Source: Stentor coeruleus (taxonomy: Eukaryota > Ciliophora > Heterotrichea > Heterotrichida > Stentoridae). From it: a DNA stretch of 56,360 nucleotides. The notes beneath the pieces are model-generated. The model saw only the letters and a list, made by a program, of their open reading frames with translations, was not told the DNA's origin and ran no database searches. A program made the position numbers and the translations under genes. The DNA lies in NCBI GenBank assembly GCA_001970955.1, contig MPUH01000408.1:1-56360 (forward strand), in the 5' to 3' direction. Positions 1 through 11,225 of this stretch are shown one piece after another. The number at the start of each line of letters is the position of its first letter. Position 1 is the stretch's first letter.

Positions 1-438
1 AAAACTAGAATGCCCAAATGGATCTAATTGCCATCCTATTTTTACATTATTTATTCCAAGTTCTTGTGATATATACTCGAAGCCTGCTTCAGTTTGTCTT
101 ATTGCCATTTCAAAATCTACCGTAGCCTCGTCGTGTTGAACCCAACCTCCACCTACAATTTCAAAACGCCCTTGTTTGTTAAATTCTATTACTTGGGCTT
201 TTCTATTTGGGAAATCGCTAAGATAACGAGCTAAAAAGTAGATTTCAGCCCAGACAAATTTTACATCATCACGAATATCAAGAAGGTCTAGCATGTTGTC
301 TAAAGTGTATTGAACTTTATTTTCATAATACCAATCTGCTGTTTCAAGCCAACCTGCATCATTGTGAGAATGAGGAACCATATAGACGTTCATTTTTCCT
401 ATAACTCCGAGGAGCAGAGTACTTAAGAAAGCTAACAT
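1..438 (-). CDS. GH38 alpha-mannosidase, copy 1 (5' part only, runs off the window)
   Basis: This is the first 146 codons of a family 38 alpha-mannosidase, a zinc-dependent hydrolase that trims alpha-mannose from N-glycans in lysosome-like or secretory compartments. The frame opens at 438 with a short hydrophobic leader, then has PHSHNDAGW (zinc ligands His25 and Asp27), GGGWVQHDE and the nucleophile motif WQLDPFGHS (Asp139). It aligns without gaps to copy 2 at an offset of 3859 bases, with about 16 mismatches in 438 bases and about five residue changes counted by eye. It lies head-to-tail downstream of copy 2. The rest of the gene is outside the window, so whether it is intact cannot be judged. 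Confidence 0.85.
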   Translation of the reverse strand, partial: MLAFLSTLLLGVIGKMNVYMVPHSHNDAGWLETADWYYENKVQYTLDNMLDLLDIRDDVKFVWAEIYFLARYLSDFPNRKAQVIEFNKQGRFEIVGGGWVQHDEATVDFEMAIRQTEAGFEYISQELGINNVKIGWQLDPFGHSSF

Positions 439-1423
439 TTTTATTCGCTGGTATATTTTTTTTTGGCAACAGAAATATGGATATTATAACAGAAGTTAGG
501 ATTAAGAAAGATTTGATTAGGTTTGAAGGTTGAGATTTTGATATTGATTTTAGGTAGTTAGGGGTTATGCTAAATTTTGAGTGAGGATTATATGGAAGTA
601 GTGACTGAATTTCATCTTCATTAAACATCTAAAAACATGCAAGCTCTTCTGATTTCTATTGATTATCTTCTGTATCTTATCTTAACCTAGTATTGAATCT
701 TGAATTTGACTTTCAATTTAATATCCAAGCCAAAAGCCATGCTTACCCCGCTAGCACCTCACCTTATTATTTATCAGCATTTATTATATAGCAACTTAAA
801 TATCTTAATTTGGCATCATCTAACTCAAAAAAGATTATCAAAGTATTAGGATTCAAGTGAATATATAAAAATCATTATCTTTAGAGACTTTACAAAATAA
901 AATCTTTTTATTTTTTTTAATTTCTAATACAAAAATAGAAAATTTGATGTTGTTCCTTAAACAATAATTTAGTTTGAATTTATAAAGATAATCAAAGTAA
1001 ACTAGGCTATAAGTATTGCTTAGAGTTTTTATTAGATAATGCAAGAAAAAATATTAGGACTTGGTTTTTTTTAATGCATGATTATTTGATAGCAAATAAA
1101 AGGCTAATTAGAGATTGAGAGGTGTTAAATTTTAGGTGGCTTAGATTTCTATGATAATTTTATACTAATGACTTACATAATATGGATTTATAAATTTATA
1201 GCAAAATAGCAAATCTTATCTTTTAAATAAAAAGTTGCAAAGTCACTATATTTTGATAAAATACTAAAATCACAATAATTTTTTTTAAGGTTAACTAATA
1301 TAAACCTTCCTGATAATCCTGCATTTTAAAAATCTCAACCTAAGCACATTCTTTTTTATTATTTTAAAACTTATCACATAAAGAAACTAGCAATATTCAT
1401 ATCCTAAACTACTAAACTTATTC
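439..1423. other. Spacer between the two mannosidase genes
   Basis: Positions 439 to about 553 match 4298 to about 4412 upstream of copy 2, so the duplication includes about 115 bp of likely promoter. The rest is AT-rich. Short frames here have no recognisable product. Confidence 0.6.
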
Positions 1424-4297
1424 CTAATTCTCTAAAAACTCTCCTTTCAACCCCTTTTCTTCATTAAATTTCTTGCCCTTCCTATACTTAATCAAAGCTC
1501 CCACAGCCACCATAACCCCAACAACACTAGCCAAAGCTAAAACTGTCATCACAGCACTATCTTCTCCTTTATTTATCTTCTCAGTCATAATATCTTTACT
1601 CATAACCCCAGTTGCATGAACCATATAAGTTTTCAATTCATATGGTCTAATCCCATCTGTCTCACTACTATGAGGATATTCCATAACATTTTTCCAACTA
1701 TTATTATAAGTATTTAGTTCAAGTTTACCACTTTCATCAAAGGCTTTATATTCAGTTAACGGAAGTCCTCCAGCGTTAATTTCATGATATTCATTTTTGA
1801 AATCAACTTTAATTTGATGATCACATTTGTTTAAAACTCTAAATACATATGAACCATTTCTTGATACTAGACTTGATAGATAAGCACAATCAAAATTGTT
1901 TAAGAAAATATAATTAGGTTGATATTCAGGTGTTGAAGTATATTCTGCAGCTAAGGTGAAGTTAAGAGTAAGAGAATCGTTTAAGGTGTTAAAGAAAACT
2001 ATTGGGGATGAGCGATACTCGAGAAAACGTGACCAGATACTATTATAATCTAAGGAGCTAAAACCAATCATCCAATGGTGTTCTACAGGGAAGATATCAC
2101 CTGAGTAGTAATCAACACCTAAACCATCATCATAGCTTGGATGTCTATGCAAACCCAACTCAAATACATTCTCAAAAGGCATTCCAGCACCTAAAGCAAA
2201 TGTAGGCATAATATACATAAACTCTTTATCCAAATCAACAACAAGTCCTCCAGTAATAGGATAATAGTTATGCCCAGTTTTATTCAAAGTATTAAAATCA
2301 AAATACCTTTTCTGTAAATTTGCTGTATTAAAAGTATAAAACCATCCAGTTCTATCATAAATCTGATAAAATCTATAAAAAATATCATCATTTCTCTCAG
2401 CATATACATAAAAGGTCATAATGAAATTATCAGAAATTTTGTCAACAATAATCCTTTGTATAAAAGTATCTTTTCCATGACTAAAGTAAGATTCAGCTAC
2501 TTCAACAACAGGCCCTGTATAATGATAAAACTCTTCTAATGTGCATATAATTTCAGCAGGTTCCTAAATAGTATATACAGTTTCTACAAAAGTATAACAT
2601 CCACTCATATAAGTATCATATCTAACTATTTTACCAGCAATAAAAAACTCATTTTTTTGAGTTTTTAAACTAGTCAATAATCCATTGTCTAAACCTATAG
2701 TTATATATTGATTGCCTATTACTTGATTAGTGTTTTTTTGTGAAATTGTACTACAGTCTGAGCATTGATTAGCATATTCTGAAACAAATAAAGTTCTTAT
2801 TTCTAAACCTTGTAATGTATAGACAAAATAAGCTTTATAATTGTTTAGATATGGGACTGTTTGAGAAGGTATTGTTTGATTTGTTGTATCGAAAATCCTC
2901 ACAAATTCAGATGAAGCTTCAAAAGACAAAGTTTTTTGAACTGGCCAGTTTAGAGGGTTTATGATGAAAAGTACTTTGTATGGAACCATTAGTTGAGAAT
3001 TTGAAGAAGATTGTTTTGTCATTATGCTGTTGATATCTAAACCTAGTTGATTTAGAAGCATTTGCTGGTCGTTTTCGAGTCTTTGAAGGTAGTCATAGTA
3101 TACAGGTTCTCTCATTGTTCCTGTTATAGCGTCGTGGTGGGTACACATGTCTAGTTCATAAGCCATTATTTTCTCATTTCTCCATCCTGTTTTAACGATC
3201 TCAGCAACCCTTGCAAGTTTTTGGGTATCATACATAACTTGTTTAATATGTGGCTTATTAGAATAAAATCCAGTCCATGGTTTCCACCAATAGCTAGTTT
3301 GGCCCTTATACCCAGGTGAGACTAGAGGTAAAAGGTCTCCTCCAAAAACTTCAAAACTAGTCTCTGAAGCCAAAACTGCATCAAAGTATTCTGAAGCTGT
3401 GGCAATTTTTATATTCATATTAGTGCTTTGTGCTGATACTCTCGCAAGTAAATCCATGAACTGAAATGTAAAGTTTCTATCAGTAAAATAAAAATCAGCA
3501 CCAATAAGCATAAGTTGATGATTAGTCTTGTATTTATAAGAAGTTTCATAAACAAATTCTTCAACTGCTTGTATGCTAAATAAAATTTACCAATTAAGTA
3601 CCCCAGTTTCATTAGCAGGAAGTTCTCCATAGCATTGTGTTTCCCAAGGTAGTTGGGTTAAAAACCCTGGTGAATAGTAATGATCATTAAGAACATGAGT
3701 GAAAACTCCTTTTTTAGATCCAAGTCCTTGAGGTTTCCAAATAAACTCCATATTTGAAGAGTTCTGTAATTGTAACTACATATTTTTTACCCTATAACTA
3801 TCTTCAATTCTTGAAAAAACCAACACTTCCAAACCCATTTTATCAAACAAAGCTGCTGTCAAACTAGAATGCCCAAATGGATCTAATTGCCATCCTATTT
3901 TTACATTATTTATTCCAAGTTCTCGTGATATATACTCGAAACCTGCTTCAGTTTGTCTTATTGCCATCTCAAAATCTACTGTAGCCTCATCGTGTTGTAC
4001 CCAACCTCCACCTACAATTTCAAAACGCCCTTGTTTGTTAAATTCTATTACTTGGGCTTTTCTATTTGGGAAATCGCTAAGATAACGAGCTAAATAGTAG
4101 ATTTCGGCCCAGACAAATTTTACATCATCACGAATATCAAGAAGGTCTAACATGTTGTCTAAAGTGTATTGAACTTTATTTTCATAATACCATTCTGCTG
4201 TTTCAAGCCAACCTGCATCATTGTGAGAATGGGGAACCATATAGACGTTCATTTTCCCTATAACTCCGAGGAGTAAAGTACTTAAGAAAACTAACAT
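1424..4297 (-). CDS. GH38 alpha-mannosidase, copy 2, four exons with three 15-nt introns
   Basis: Exons are 4297-3791, 3775-3591, 3575-2579 and 2563-1424, giving 942 residues. The enzyme should hydrolyse alpha-mannosidic bonds of glycoproteins. Residues 1-14 form a signal-like leader. PHSHNDAGW carries zinc ligands His25 and Asp27, WQLDPFGHS the nucleophile Asp139, and HHDAITGT lies in exon 3. ALFDKMG after the nucleophile resembles lysosomal-type enzymes, although HSHND also occurs in Golgi mannosidase II. A hydrophobic segment near the C-terminus (about residues 900-922) followed by YRKGKK suggests a type I membrane anchor, which is unusual for a soluble lysosomal enzyme. Each retained intron would place a stop codon in frame. 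The upstream 115 bp are shared with copy 1. Confidence 0.93.
2564..2578 (-). other. 15-nt intron 3 of alpha-mannosidase
   Basis: The minus strand reads GTATATACTATTTAG. It is phase 0 with TAG in frame if retained. Removal joins TFVET to EPAEII and continues to the C-terminal anchor. Confidence 0.93.
3576..3590 (-). other. 15-nt intron 2 of alpha-mannosidase
   Basis: The minus strand reads GTAAATTTTATTTAG. It is phase 2; retention creates TGG TAA. Removal joins ETGVLN to CIQAVEEF and opens the long frame of exon 3. Confidence 0.93.
3776..3790 (-). other. 15-nt intron 1 of alpha-mannosidase
   Basis: On the minus strand this reads GTAAAAAATATGTAG. It is phase 0; retention puts TAG in frame after residue 169, while removal joins the nucleophile-containing exon to the next exon. 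Confidence 0.93.
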
Positions 4298-4614
4298 TTT
4301 TATTCGCTGATATATTTTTTTTTGACAACAGAAATATGAATATTATATCAGAATTTTGGATTAAGAAAGATTTAATTAGGTTTGAAGGTTGAGATTTTGA
4401 TATTGATTTTAGATGAGGATCATGAGATAGTTTTAGGCTATTCTTGAATTTTTGTAAGGATTAGATAGGAGATGATGATTGAATTTGTATACGAGAAGAT
4501 GTTTTGGGTTATTTTAGATGTTGGATAATTTGAGATCGATGAATGCTGATAAAACTATTTTTTAGATTCGCTTTTTGAATTTTGTAGGGATTTTATAAAT
4601 AATTAGTGATAGCA

Positions 4615-5133
4615 ATGGAAGAAAATACAAAATATTTACTTAAACCAGAATGCTCTGAATTAAAAAATGAAGTTCCTGTTAAAGCACTTATTGAAGAACT
4701 TGGAAAAGTAATAGATCCTTTGGTATTTGCTGATAAAGTGTATAAAAAATTCAACGAGCTCCCAATTAAAATAATAAGGAGTAAACTTATTAAAAATCAG
4801 GAAATAAAAGACATAGCACAAATTTTTGAAGGCTTGATGAAATGTTCTTTTTGCAGTAGAAAACAAATTGAAATCACTACAGTGTGTAATCATAAATTTT
4901 GTACTAAATGTTTCTCTAAATATTTATGTATAAAGGAAATATGTGATGAAGATCCAAGGGATTCAAGTATATCTTATAAGAAAATTATATTCAAATGTCC
5001 TAATGATAATTGTTATGAAATTACAGAGTTTTTTATGTTTGATTTGATTGAAGCCCCAAGAAATTTAAATGAGTATAGGCAAAAGAAACATTTAGACCTT
5101 TTTCTTGAAAAAATGAAGAAGTGTAGTCCCTAA
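4615..5133 (+). CDS. RING-finger protein, probable E3 ubiquitin ligase
   Basis: The product has 172 residues. I place the start at the ATG at 4615; an upstream GTG in the same frame is ignored. The C-terminal half has a RING-like set of ligands: CSFC (Cys77, Cys80), CNH (Cys91, His93), CTKC (Cys96, Cys99) and CPNDNC (Cys128, Cys133). The last pair resembles the first RING of RBR ligases, but no IBR or second RING follows. RING domains recruit ubiquitin-conjugating enzymes. The N-terminal 70 residues are helical-looking and unrecognised, and could bind a substrate. It sits 317 bp after the divergent mannosidase start. Confidence 0.75.
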   Translation: MEENTKYLLKPECSELKNEVPVKALIEELGKVIDPLVFADKVYKKFNELPIKIIRSKLIKNQEIKDIAQIFEGLMKCSFCSRKQIEITTVCNHKFCTKCFSKYLCIKEICDEDPRDSSISYKKIIFKCPNDNCYEITEFFMFDLIEAPRNLNEYRQKKHLDLFLEKMKKCSP

Positions 5134-5479
5134 TTATTATAGATTAAATATTTGAAAGAATGCTAGTTTAGTTAAGTTAAGTTTGCAGTCAATAAGCAAA
5201 AATGTAAGTATTTTAAATTTCTTTCAACTAAATTGCAATCATTTAAGATATTTTTGGTTAAATAAAGTTGAATATAAGAAATGAATCCTGATAATAAAAG
5301 TTCGTCTGATCTTTATCTAAAATTAGGGGTGCTTTTAGTTGAATAAATCAAAATTATTGTCATCATAAAATATACAAATGAATTAATTTTTTTTAGTCAA
5401 GAGAGCTATGAAGTTTCTTTAAGTCGCCAAGTAATAGATCATATTATATCTAGTATTCTAATTTTTAAGCATATTTATA
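5134..5479. other. Spacer between two plus-strand genes
   Basis: AT-rich sequence without a supported gene. It ends with ATTTATAATG at the start of the WD40 gene. Confidence 0.5.
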
Positions 5480-8218
5480 ATGATAAGTGACCATAAATCC
5501 TACATATCCGACGAATCTATTACAGAAAACTTTTTATCTGAAGCCTATGGAATAACTATCAAAGGGCATCATTCAGGAGTAAAATCCTTAGCAGCTTCTA
5601 TAAAAAATAACATACTCATAACATCTTCAAACAACAAAAAAATTTGTATCTGGGACATCCGCAAAAGATGCCTCCTTCATGTTCTAAAAGGTCACAAATC
5701 ATCTATAAATTCAGTAGCCCTTTCAAAAAATGCTTCATTCATAATCTCCGGTTCATCAGACTGTACAATAAGAATTTGGGACCTTCAACAATACACTGAA
5801 AGATTCTGTTTTCATTGTCATGGTCATCCAATCTTATGTATTGCCCTAACATCAAATGAAAACTTCATAATATCAGGTAGTTACGATAAAACTATAAAAA
5901 TCTGGAATTTAAAAACTTATACACAAGAAGCAATACTTAAAGGGCATTTAGACTCTATTGTTACATTATTAACAACAAAAAGTGATATGATTATTTCTGG
6001 TTCACATGATAAAACAATAACTTTATGGAATTTATCTAATAAAAAAGCTGAACATGTATTTAAAGGTCATACAAATGAAGTTTTAAGTTTAGATATTACA
6101 TATGATGAAAAATATATGGTTTCTGGATCTTGTGATAAAACTATTAGATTGTGGAATCTTCAACAAAAAAGGTGTCTTGCTGAGTTTATAGGTCATACTT
6201 CTATTATTTATGCTGTATGTATAAGAAATGATGGGAAATTCGCATATTCAATGTCTAAAGATAAAAGTATTAGAGTTTGGGATCTTAATAAAATGCAGGC
6301 ACATAATATTGTAACAGGGCATTGTGGGGAAATTTTTGCTGGAAAAATTGTAGGTGGGGATAAGTTTTTGATAACTTGTGGAGCAGATAAGATGATTATG
6401 TGGGATCTTGAGAATTTAAGGCAAATTTGTACGTTCGCAGGACATACAGATAATGTTACTACTTGTATTATAACTAATGATAAAAAATATGCTTTGACTG
6501 GTTCGAAAGATAAAACCATCAGGATTTGGGATTTGAAAGATGGTGTTGAAATCGCAGTTTTTGAGTGGCATTATAAAAAAGTTAGAGGAATTTCTATATC
6601 AAGTGATGATAGAATTGTTATTTCGTATTCAAAGTATGAAATAGTTATATGGAGTTTACCGCTTAGAAGGAAAATGTTTATAATAACAAGATTATATCCT
6701 CAATGCAAACTTATAAGCCAAGACGGAAAACATTTATTTACAGCCTCTGAAAACCTTGATGTTTTAATATGGGACTTACAAGAAAAGAGGCAAATCAATG
6801 TTATTACCAATCTTCCTGCCATCCCAATACTAATGAATTTAAAAGAAAATAATGAAGAAATTGCATTTGCTTGTTTAAACGGTATTGTCCAAGTATGGGA
6901 CCTTAAATCAAAAAGCCTTAAATGGAAAACCTTAGATAAATCCTCAAACATAACTAGCATGTGTTTCCATCCTACCAAAGCCTTATTTCTTATCTCCCAT
7001 TCAAACAATTCCTTATCTGTACTAAAAATACCTAAAACACTTCCATCTACAACCCCTCAATACTTGTCTCAAAGCTCATCTTTTATATCAAGAAAAATAA
7101 TTCCATGCTTGGAACATGAAATCCGTCATAAAGTTTTCAATATAAAAAAAGAAACATCTTTAATAACTAAAGATATGAAATTTATTACTTCAAGACCAAC
7201 AAATAATTCTATTAATATAATAAACCTAAATACAGGTATTCCTGAAATTCAAATCCCAGAGCATTTAGGAAGAATAACATGTTTATCAATATCTAAAGAT
7301 CAAAAACTTCTTGTATCTGGATCAGTTGATAATACTATAAAAATATGGGATTTAGTAAATAATTATAGTATATCTACTTTATTACAACATTCTGCTGCTA
7401 TTTATTGTGTTGTAATATCTCAAGATTCTAAAATAATTGTATCAGGCGGTGATGATTGTTATATAAGAGTTTTTAATGTTTGTGATCAAAGAGAAATTTT
7501 TAAATATCGAAACAAACGGCATTTTGTGAGGTTGTTATGCTTAAGTTATGATAATGAATATATTGTATTTTCCTCAAAAAAAAAAACAGCTAAAGTTCTG
7601 AGTTTAAGTAAAGGAATTGTTATAAGAAAACTTATAGGGCATACTTTAAATATAAATTGTATAGCAGCAAGTGAAATATCTTGTTATGTTATAACTGGAG
7701 CTATAGATGCAACAGTTAGAATCTGGAATGTTGAAGATGGGACTGAAAAACATAAGATTGAAGGGAATAGAGAATTAATAATAAGTGCAAATTTTGCAAG
7801 AAATGATCTTTTTTGTGTTATAGAATATTATGGTGGGTGTATAAAAGTGGTAAATTTAGAGAAAAATGAAATTATTCGTGATATTGTGTTTCATGAAAAT
7901 ACAATTTTTACACCGGATTTTAGTTTTGGGGTGTATTTTAAGATATATTCACCTGCAGTAGAAATTACTGAAATTTTAATAGAAAATACATCTGGATTTG
8001 CTTCTGGAAATGATGTGATGTATATTTATGAGACTAGAAGTGAATATCAGAATTCAATTGAATATGATGATATTTTAGCTAAAATACATAAAGTTAGTTA
8101 TGGAATTGATGATAATGATACAGGGTTTGAAAATGAAAGAAAAGAATTATTTGAAAATTATCCAGAATTGAATGTATTGCTTAGAGAATTAGTTAAGGTT
8201 ATAGAGAAGGTAGTTTAG
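5480..8218 (+). CDS. Large WD40-repeat protein (912 aa)
   Basis: The protein is almost entirely WD40 repeats. IWD, IWN, LWN or VWD strand ends recur about every 42 residues from about residue 57 to 475. A less regular stretch follows at about 490-590, and a second run goes from about 600 to 790 (for example IKIWDLV and VRIWNVED). About 16-18 blades suggest two or more propellers. GHxx(S/V) turns and structural Asp residues are well kept in the first array. Such proteins are interaction platforms; no kinase, F-box, NACHT or transmembrane part is visible, so its partner cannot be named. The tail from about 850 is acidic and probably unfolded or helical. The start has the local ATTTATAATG context. 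Confidence 0.88.
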   Translation: MISDHKSYISDESITENFLSEAYGITIKGHHSGVKSLAASIKNNILITSSNNKKICIWDIRKRCLLHVLKGHKSSINSVALSKNASFIISGSSDCTIRIWDLQQYTERFCFHCHGHPILCIALTSNENFIISGSYDKTIKIWNLKTYTQEAILKGHLDSIVTLLTTKSDMIISGSHDKTITLWNLSNKKAEHVFKGHTNEVLSLDITYDEKYMVSGSCDKTIRLWNLQQKRCLAEFIGHTSIIYAVCIRNDGKFAYSMSKDKSIRVWDLNKMQAHNIVTGHCGEIFAGKIVGGDKFLITCGADKMIMWDLENLRQICTFAGHTDNVTTCIITNDKKYALTGSKDKTIRIWDLKDGVEIAVFEWHYKKVRGISISSDDRIVISYSKYEIVIWSLPLRRKMFIITRLYPQCKLISQDGKHLFTASENLDVLIWDLQEKRQINVITNLPAIPILMNLKENNEEIAFACLNGIVQVWDLKSKSLKWKTLDKSSNITSMCFHPTKALFLISHSNNSLSVLKIPKTLPSTTPQYLSQSSSFISRKIIPCLEHEIRHKVFNIKKETSLITKDMKFITSRPTNNSINIINLNTGIPEIQIPEHLGRITCLSISKDQKLLVSGSVDNTIKIWDLVNNYSISTLLQHSAAIYCVVISQDSKIIVSGGDDCYIRVFNVCDQREIFKYRNKRHFVRLLCLSYDNEYIVFSSKKKTAKVLSLSKGIVIRKLIGHTLNINCIAASEISCYVITGAIDATVRIWNVEDGTEKHKIEGNRELIISANFARNDLFCVIEYYGGCIKVVNLEKNEIIRDIVFHENTIFTPDFSFGVYFKIYSPAVEITEILIENTSGFASGNDVMYIYETRSEYQNSIEYDDILAKIHKVSYGIDDNDTGFENERKELFENYPELNVLLRELVKVIEKVV

Positions 8219-8606
8219 ATTTTGAAAATTTAAGTTTTTTGATTGAGGATTAGATTGAGATGATAGAATTTTTTAGTTAAAATTTAGTTGATTTTGAAAG
8301 AACTATTTTTTATTTATTGTGATGTAGTAAGAATAAATTTTGATATTCTTTGATTTTTAATATTTTTGAGAAATTATAAATTGGGCTGGAAGATAAAAAT
8401 ATATTCTGATAAGCATAAAATAAAAATTTAGTCTGTGCTAAATCTAAGGTGAAAAAAATCTTCATTTAATCCATGATATTATTTAATTGAATATAATAAG
8501 AAGCTTAAAGCGCATTAAGTTTTTATTTTGTTTTAAGTTATAAAAATCATGATTTTGAGCAACGATTTTTTTATGCTAATTAGCTTTAAGACATTTTTTT
8601 ATCTAA
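8219..8606. other. Convergent 3' spacer
   Basis: AT-rich sequence between two converging genes. I see no gene or structured element. Confidence 0.5.
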
Positions 8607-10187
8607 TTATAAAGCTTTAAGATCTTGAACTATTTTCGTAATTAAATTGAACTTATATAATCTTCTGTTTTGCAAAGCGAAGTATAAGTATAATTTATAG
8701 CGTATTACATAACTTATCAATGCGCACCCTGAAATTCCACTATTCCCATTCACTTGAATAAAATTGTACTCTCCTTCTTTTGTTTCATGAATTTTATTAT
8801 TTTCAAATATAATAATTTTTGAATCTCCTTTTGCGATAAATTTATGTGCTAATGGAAAGTTTCCTTGGCTTTCATAATTTTTTTTTATAGTATCATAAAT
8901 AAAGATTTTCGTAGGGTTATAACCAATAACAGCTAATTTGTCTGTAACTGTAATGCATGAGTTATGTCCACAAACTTCTGGAAGGGGTTCGAGATCACTC
9001 CATTCTTTTGTTTGCAAATCAAACATTCCTGAATCTTTTAGATATCCTGCTAAGGTATACCCACCGAAACTATAAAAACAATTATTATAGTATCCTAATG
9101 ATCCAGTATAACCTTTGCCTTTAACTTTACTTTTATCTATTTCTAAGGTTATAAAATTTTGTGGAGATTCAAAATTGAATTCATAAATAGTTATAGGATA
9201 AATATTATTAATAGTGTCATGCCCACTATAATAAATCATTCTGTTATCAGGAAGTTCACACCATCCAGCCCATGTCCATAGAGGAGTTTCAATATTGATA
9301 TCAATTTTACTTAATCTTTCCTCTGGACAATCAACAATATTAAATACCTTTGTTTTATCATCAAAAAAGCCAAGGTATCTAGACTTATAGGTCTCATCAT
9401 AAAAATGTTTAGGAAAATTTAAAGTCTTATAGTTGTTTAATTTTTCTGAAATGTTAAACTCGCCCATATTCTCTCGTATAAATTCATCATTTATATATTC
9501 TGGAGAAACTTTTATCCCGAAATTATTAATAAGCAATCCAATCTGATTAATATAATGCTCAATACAAGTAATAGCTGACTTTTTATAATTTTCAAGTTTT
9601 TCTGTCATATCAGAGTTTTTCTTTTCAATTTCTTGCTTCATTTCTTGCTTCATTTCTTCAATTTTATCAGAACAGTTTCTTATAATAATATTAATATCTT
9701 CATCACTTTTATAGTTAACTTTAGCAATCATATCTTTTTCTTTGCTTTTAAGGGTATCAAGTATATGTTGTGGATTTTTCATTGAATCTATAATTTTTTG
9801 ATCTTTTGGACTATATTCTTTTCTTTTTATAATCTTATTATTTATTGAAAGAAACTCAAGAATTTCTTTAAATATATCCTCTTCATATTTTATATATTCA
9901 TAGTTGCTTACTGTAGCTTCGATTATAATCTTCATTGCTTTATTAGCTTCTAAAGAGATTTTTTCTTTAATTTTTTTTAATTCGATTAAACCTGCCTCAC
10001 ATTGAAGTGCTATATTAACCTTTTCTCCTTCAGAGATTCCGATGAAATTGTCACTTACTTTGCCATGATAGCCTTGCTCTCTAACATGGGATTTAATATG
10101 ATCTGCACAAAAAGCTGAGTCTTTTGTAGGACAAGGACATATATACACTGGTTCATTTTTGCAGTGGATGTATTCGCAGGTTTCCAT
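8607..10187 (-). CDS. B-box-like, coiled-coil, kelch-type protein (526 aa)
   Basis: Residues 1-45 hold a Cys/His cluster (Cys4, Cys9, Cys17, Cys19, Cys27, His30, His34) resembling a B-box zinc finger. Residues 70-240 are charged and helical, including repeated KQEMKQE and EKKN segments, consistent with a coiled coil. From about 290 to the end are kelch-like strands: NNCFYSFGGYT, MFDLQTKEWSDLEPLPE, HNSCITV and IFIYDTIKKNY. The order zinc finger, coiled coil, propeller resembles TRIM-like scaffold proteins, but no RING is present, so ligase activity is not supported. The start is preceded by TAATAAATG. Confidence 0.78.
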   Translation of the reverse strand: METCEYIHCKNEPVYICPCPTKDSAFCADHIKSHVREQGYHGKVSDNFIGISEGEKVNIALQCEAGLIELKKIKEKISLEANKAMKIIIEATVSNYEYIKYEEDIFKEILEFLSINNKIIKRKEYSPKDQKIIDSMKNPQHILDTLKSKEKDMIAKVNYKSDEDINIIIRNCSDKIEEMKQEMKQEIEKKNSDMTEKLENYKKSAITCIEHYINQIGLLINNFGIKVSPEYINDEFIRENMGEFNISEKLNNYKTLNFPKHFYDETYKSRYLGFFDDKTKVFNIVDCPEERLSKIDINIETPLWTWAGWCELPDNRMIYYSGHDTINNIYPITIYEFNFESPQNFITLEIDKSKVKGKGYTGSLGYYNNCFYSFGGYTLAGYLKDSGMFDLQTKEWSDLEPLPEVCGHNSCITVTDKLAVIGYNPTKIFIYDTIKKNYESQGNFPLAHKFIAKGDSKIIIFENNKIHETKEGEYNFIQVNGNSGISGCALISYVIRYKLYLYFALQNRRLYKFNLITKIVQDLKAL

Positions 10188-11225
10188 TTATTACTAAATC
10201 AAAATGTAGACATTTTGATTAGGCTAAATACTTTCAGTCTAAATTTAATATAGGTGATGTTTATTGTTTGAGTTTAATTTGATAAAAATTATATTAGATA
10301 TGACTTGAAATTAAGAAAATATTCAAAGATACATTGGATACTATAATTTAGAATTCTACTATGATTTAAAAGATATAAGTATATAAAAGCATAAACAAAT
10401 TTTTCCAATACTCTCAAAAATCAACAAAACCTGAAAATATTATTAAATTATAAAAAGTGTGTTTTCATCCCATCAAAAAAAATTAAAACCTAAGTCCAAG
10501 TACAATATTAAAATTTGCATCTAAAAAATTAAATCAAGTATCAAAACTCTTTTACTTATCATATTTTCCTATATCACTATGAAACTAAAAAATCATGTGA
10601 ATATTTTACCCTAAACCTCTCATAATCTACCAATAAAATCATAATAAAAAATTAACAACAATATGATTTCACTATATCCTTTTACCAAACCTAATCTACC
10701 CTATCTTCTATCCTATTATATTTATCTAATTTTATCAATCAAAATCAGTAACCAAAACACAAACTTCTAATTTCTTCCAAACAACCTCACATCCTTTCTC
10801 AATAACTTCATCCTCCCAAAAAACCTTTATCAGCCTCACTTCTCACAAAAAAGTCCAAAACCTTCGAATCCTACATCATATCATCTCATTTTTTCCATTC
10901 CACCTTCAAAAAACCTATACTAAAAACTATCTAAACATAGTATAAACATCAGCAAAACCTCCACCACAACAATTTCCCTCACAAACCAAACGCATAACCC
11001 CACCTACACCTTCCTCACAAAAAAAACCCCAAAATTCTACTTTTCACATATAAAAACCACAACAATCCCCATATAATAAAACCTAACCTTTCAAATCTTT
11101 TCTCTAACAAAATCGGGCCAATCTTTACATTCTCCAAGTTTCATTCCCAAACCCCCAAACTTCAAAAATCTTCTCTCAGACAATGACAAAGGCCAAAACA
11201 TAGTAAAATGGATGGTTTAATATAA
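10188..11225. other. Divergent intergenic region upstream of malate dehydrogenase
   Basis: About 1 kb without a supported gene. From about 10440 to 11200 the plus strand is rich in C and A and poor in G, as seen upstream of other plus-strand genes here. Two tiny frames just before 11226 (ATG at about 11182 and 11209) could be upstream ORFs only if transcripts start that far out. Confidence 0.5.

Noticed and set aside
359..628. Minus-strand 89-codon frame with a hydrophobic stretch upstream of mannosidase copy 1
   Set aside because: It runs in another frame across the conserved promoter and start of copy 1, and I see no 15-nt intron that would join it to the enzyme. The equivalent region of copy 2 does not keep it open.
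11182..11225. Two very short upstream ORFs before malate dehydrogenase
   Set aside because: If transcription starts close to the TATAAATG element, they are not in the message; nothing supports their use.
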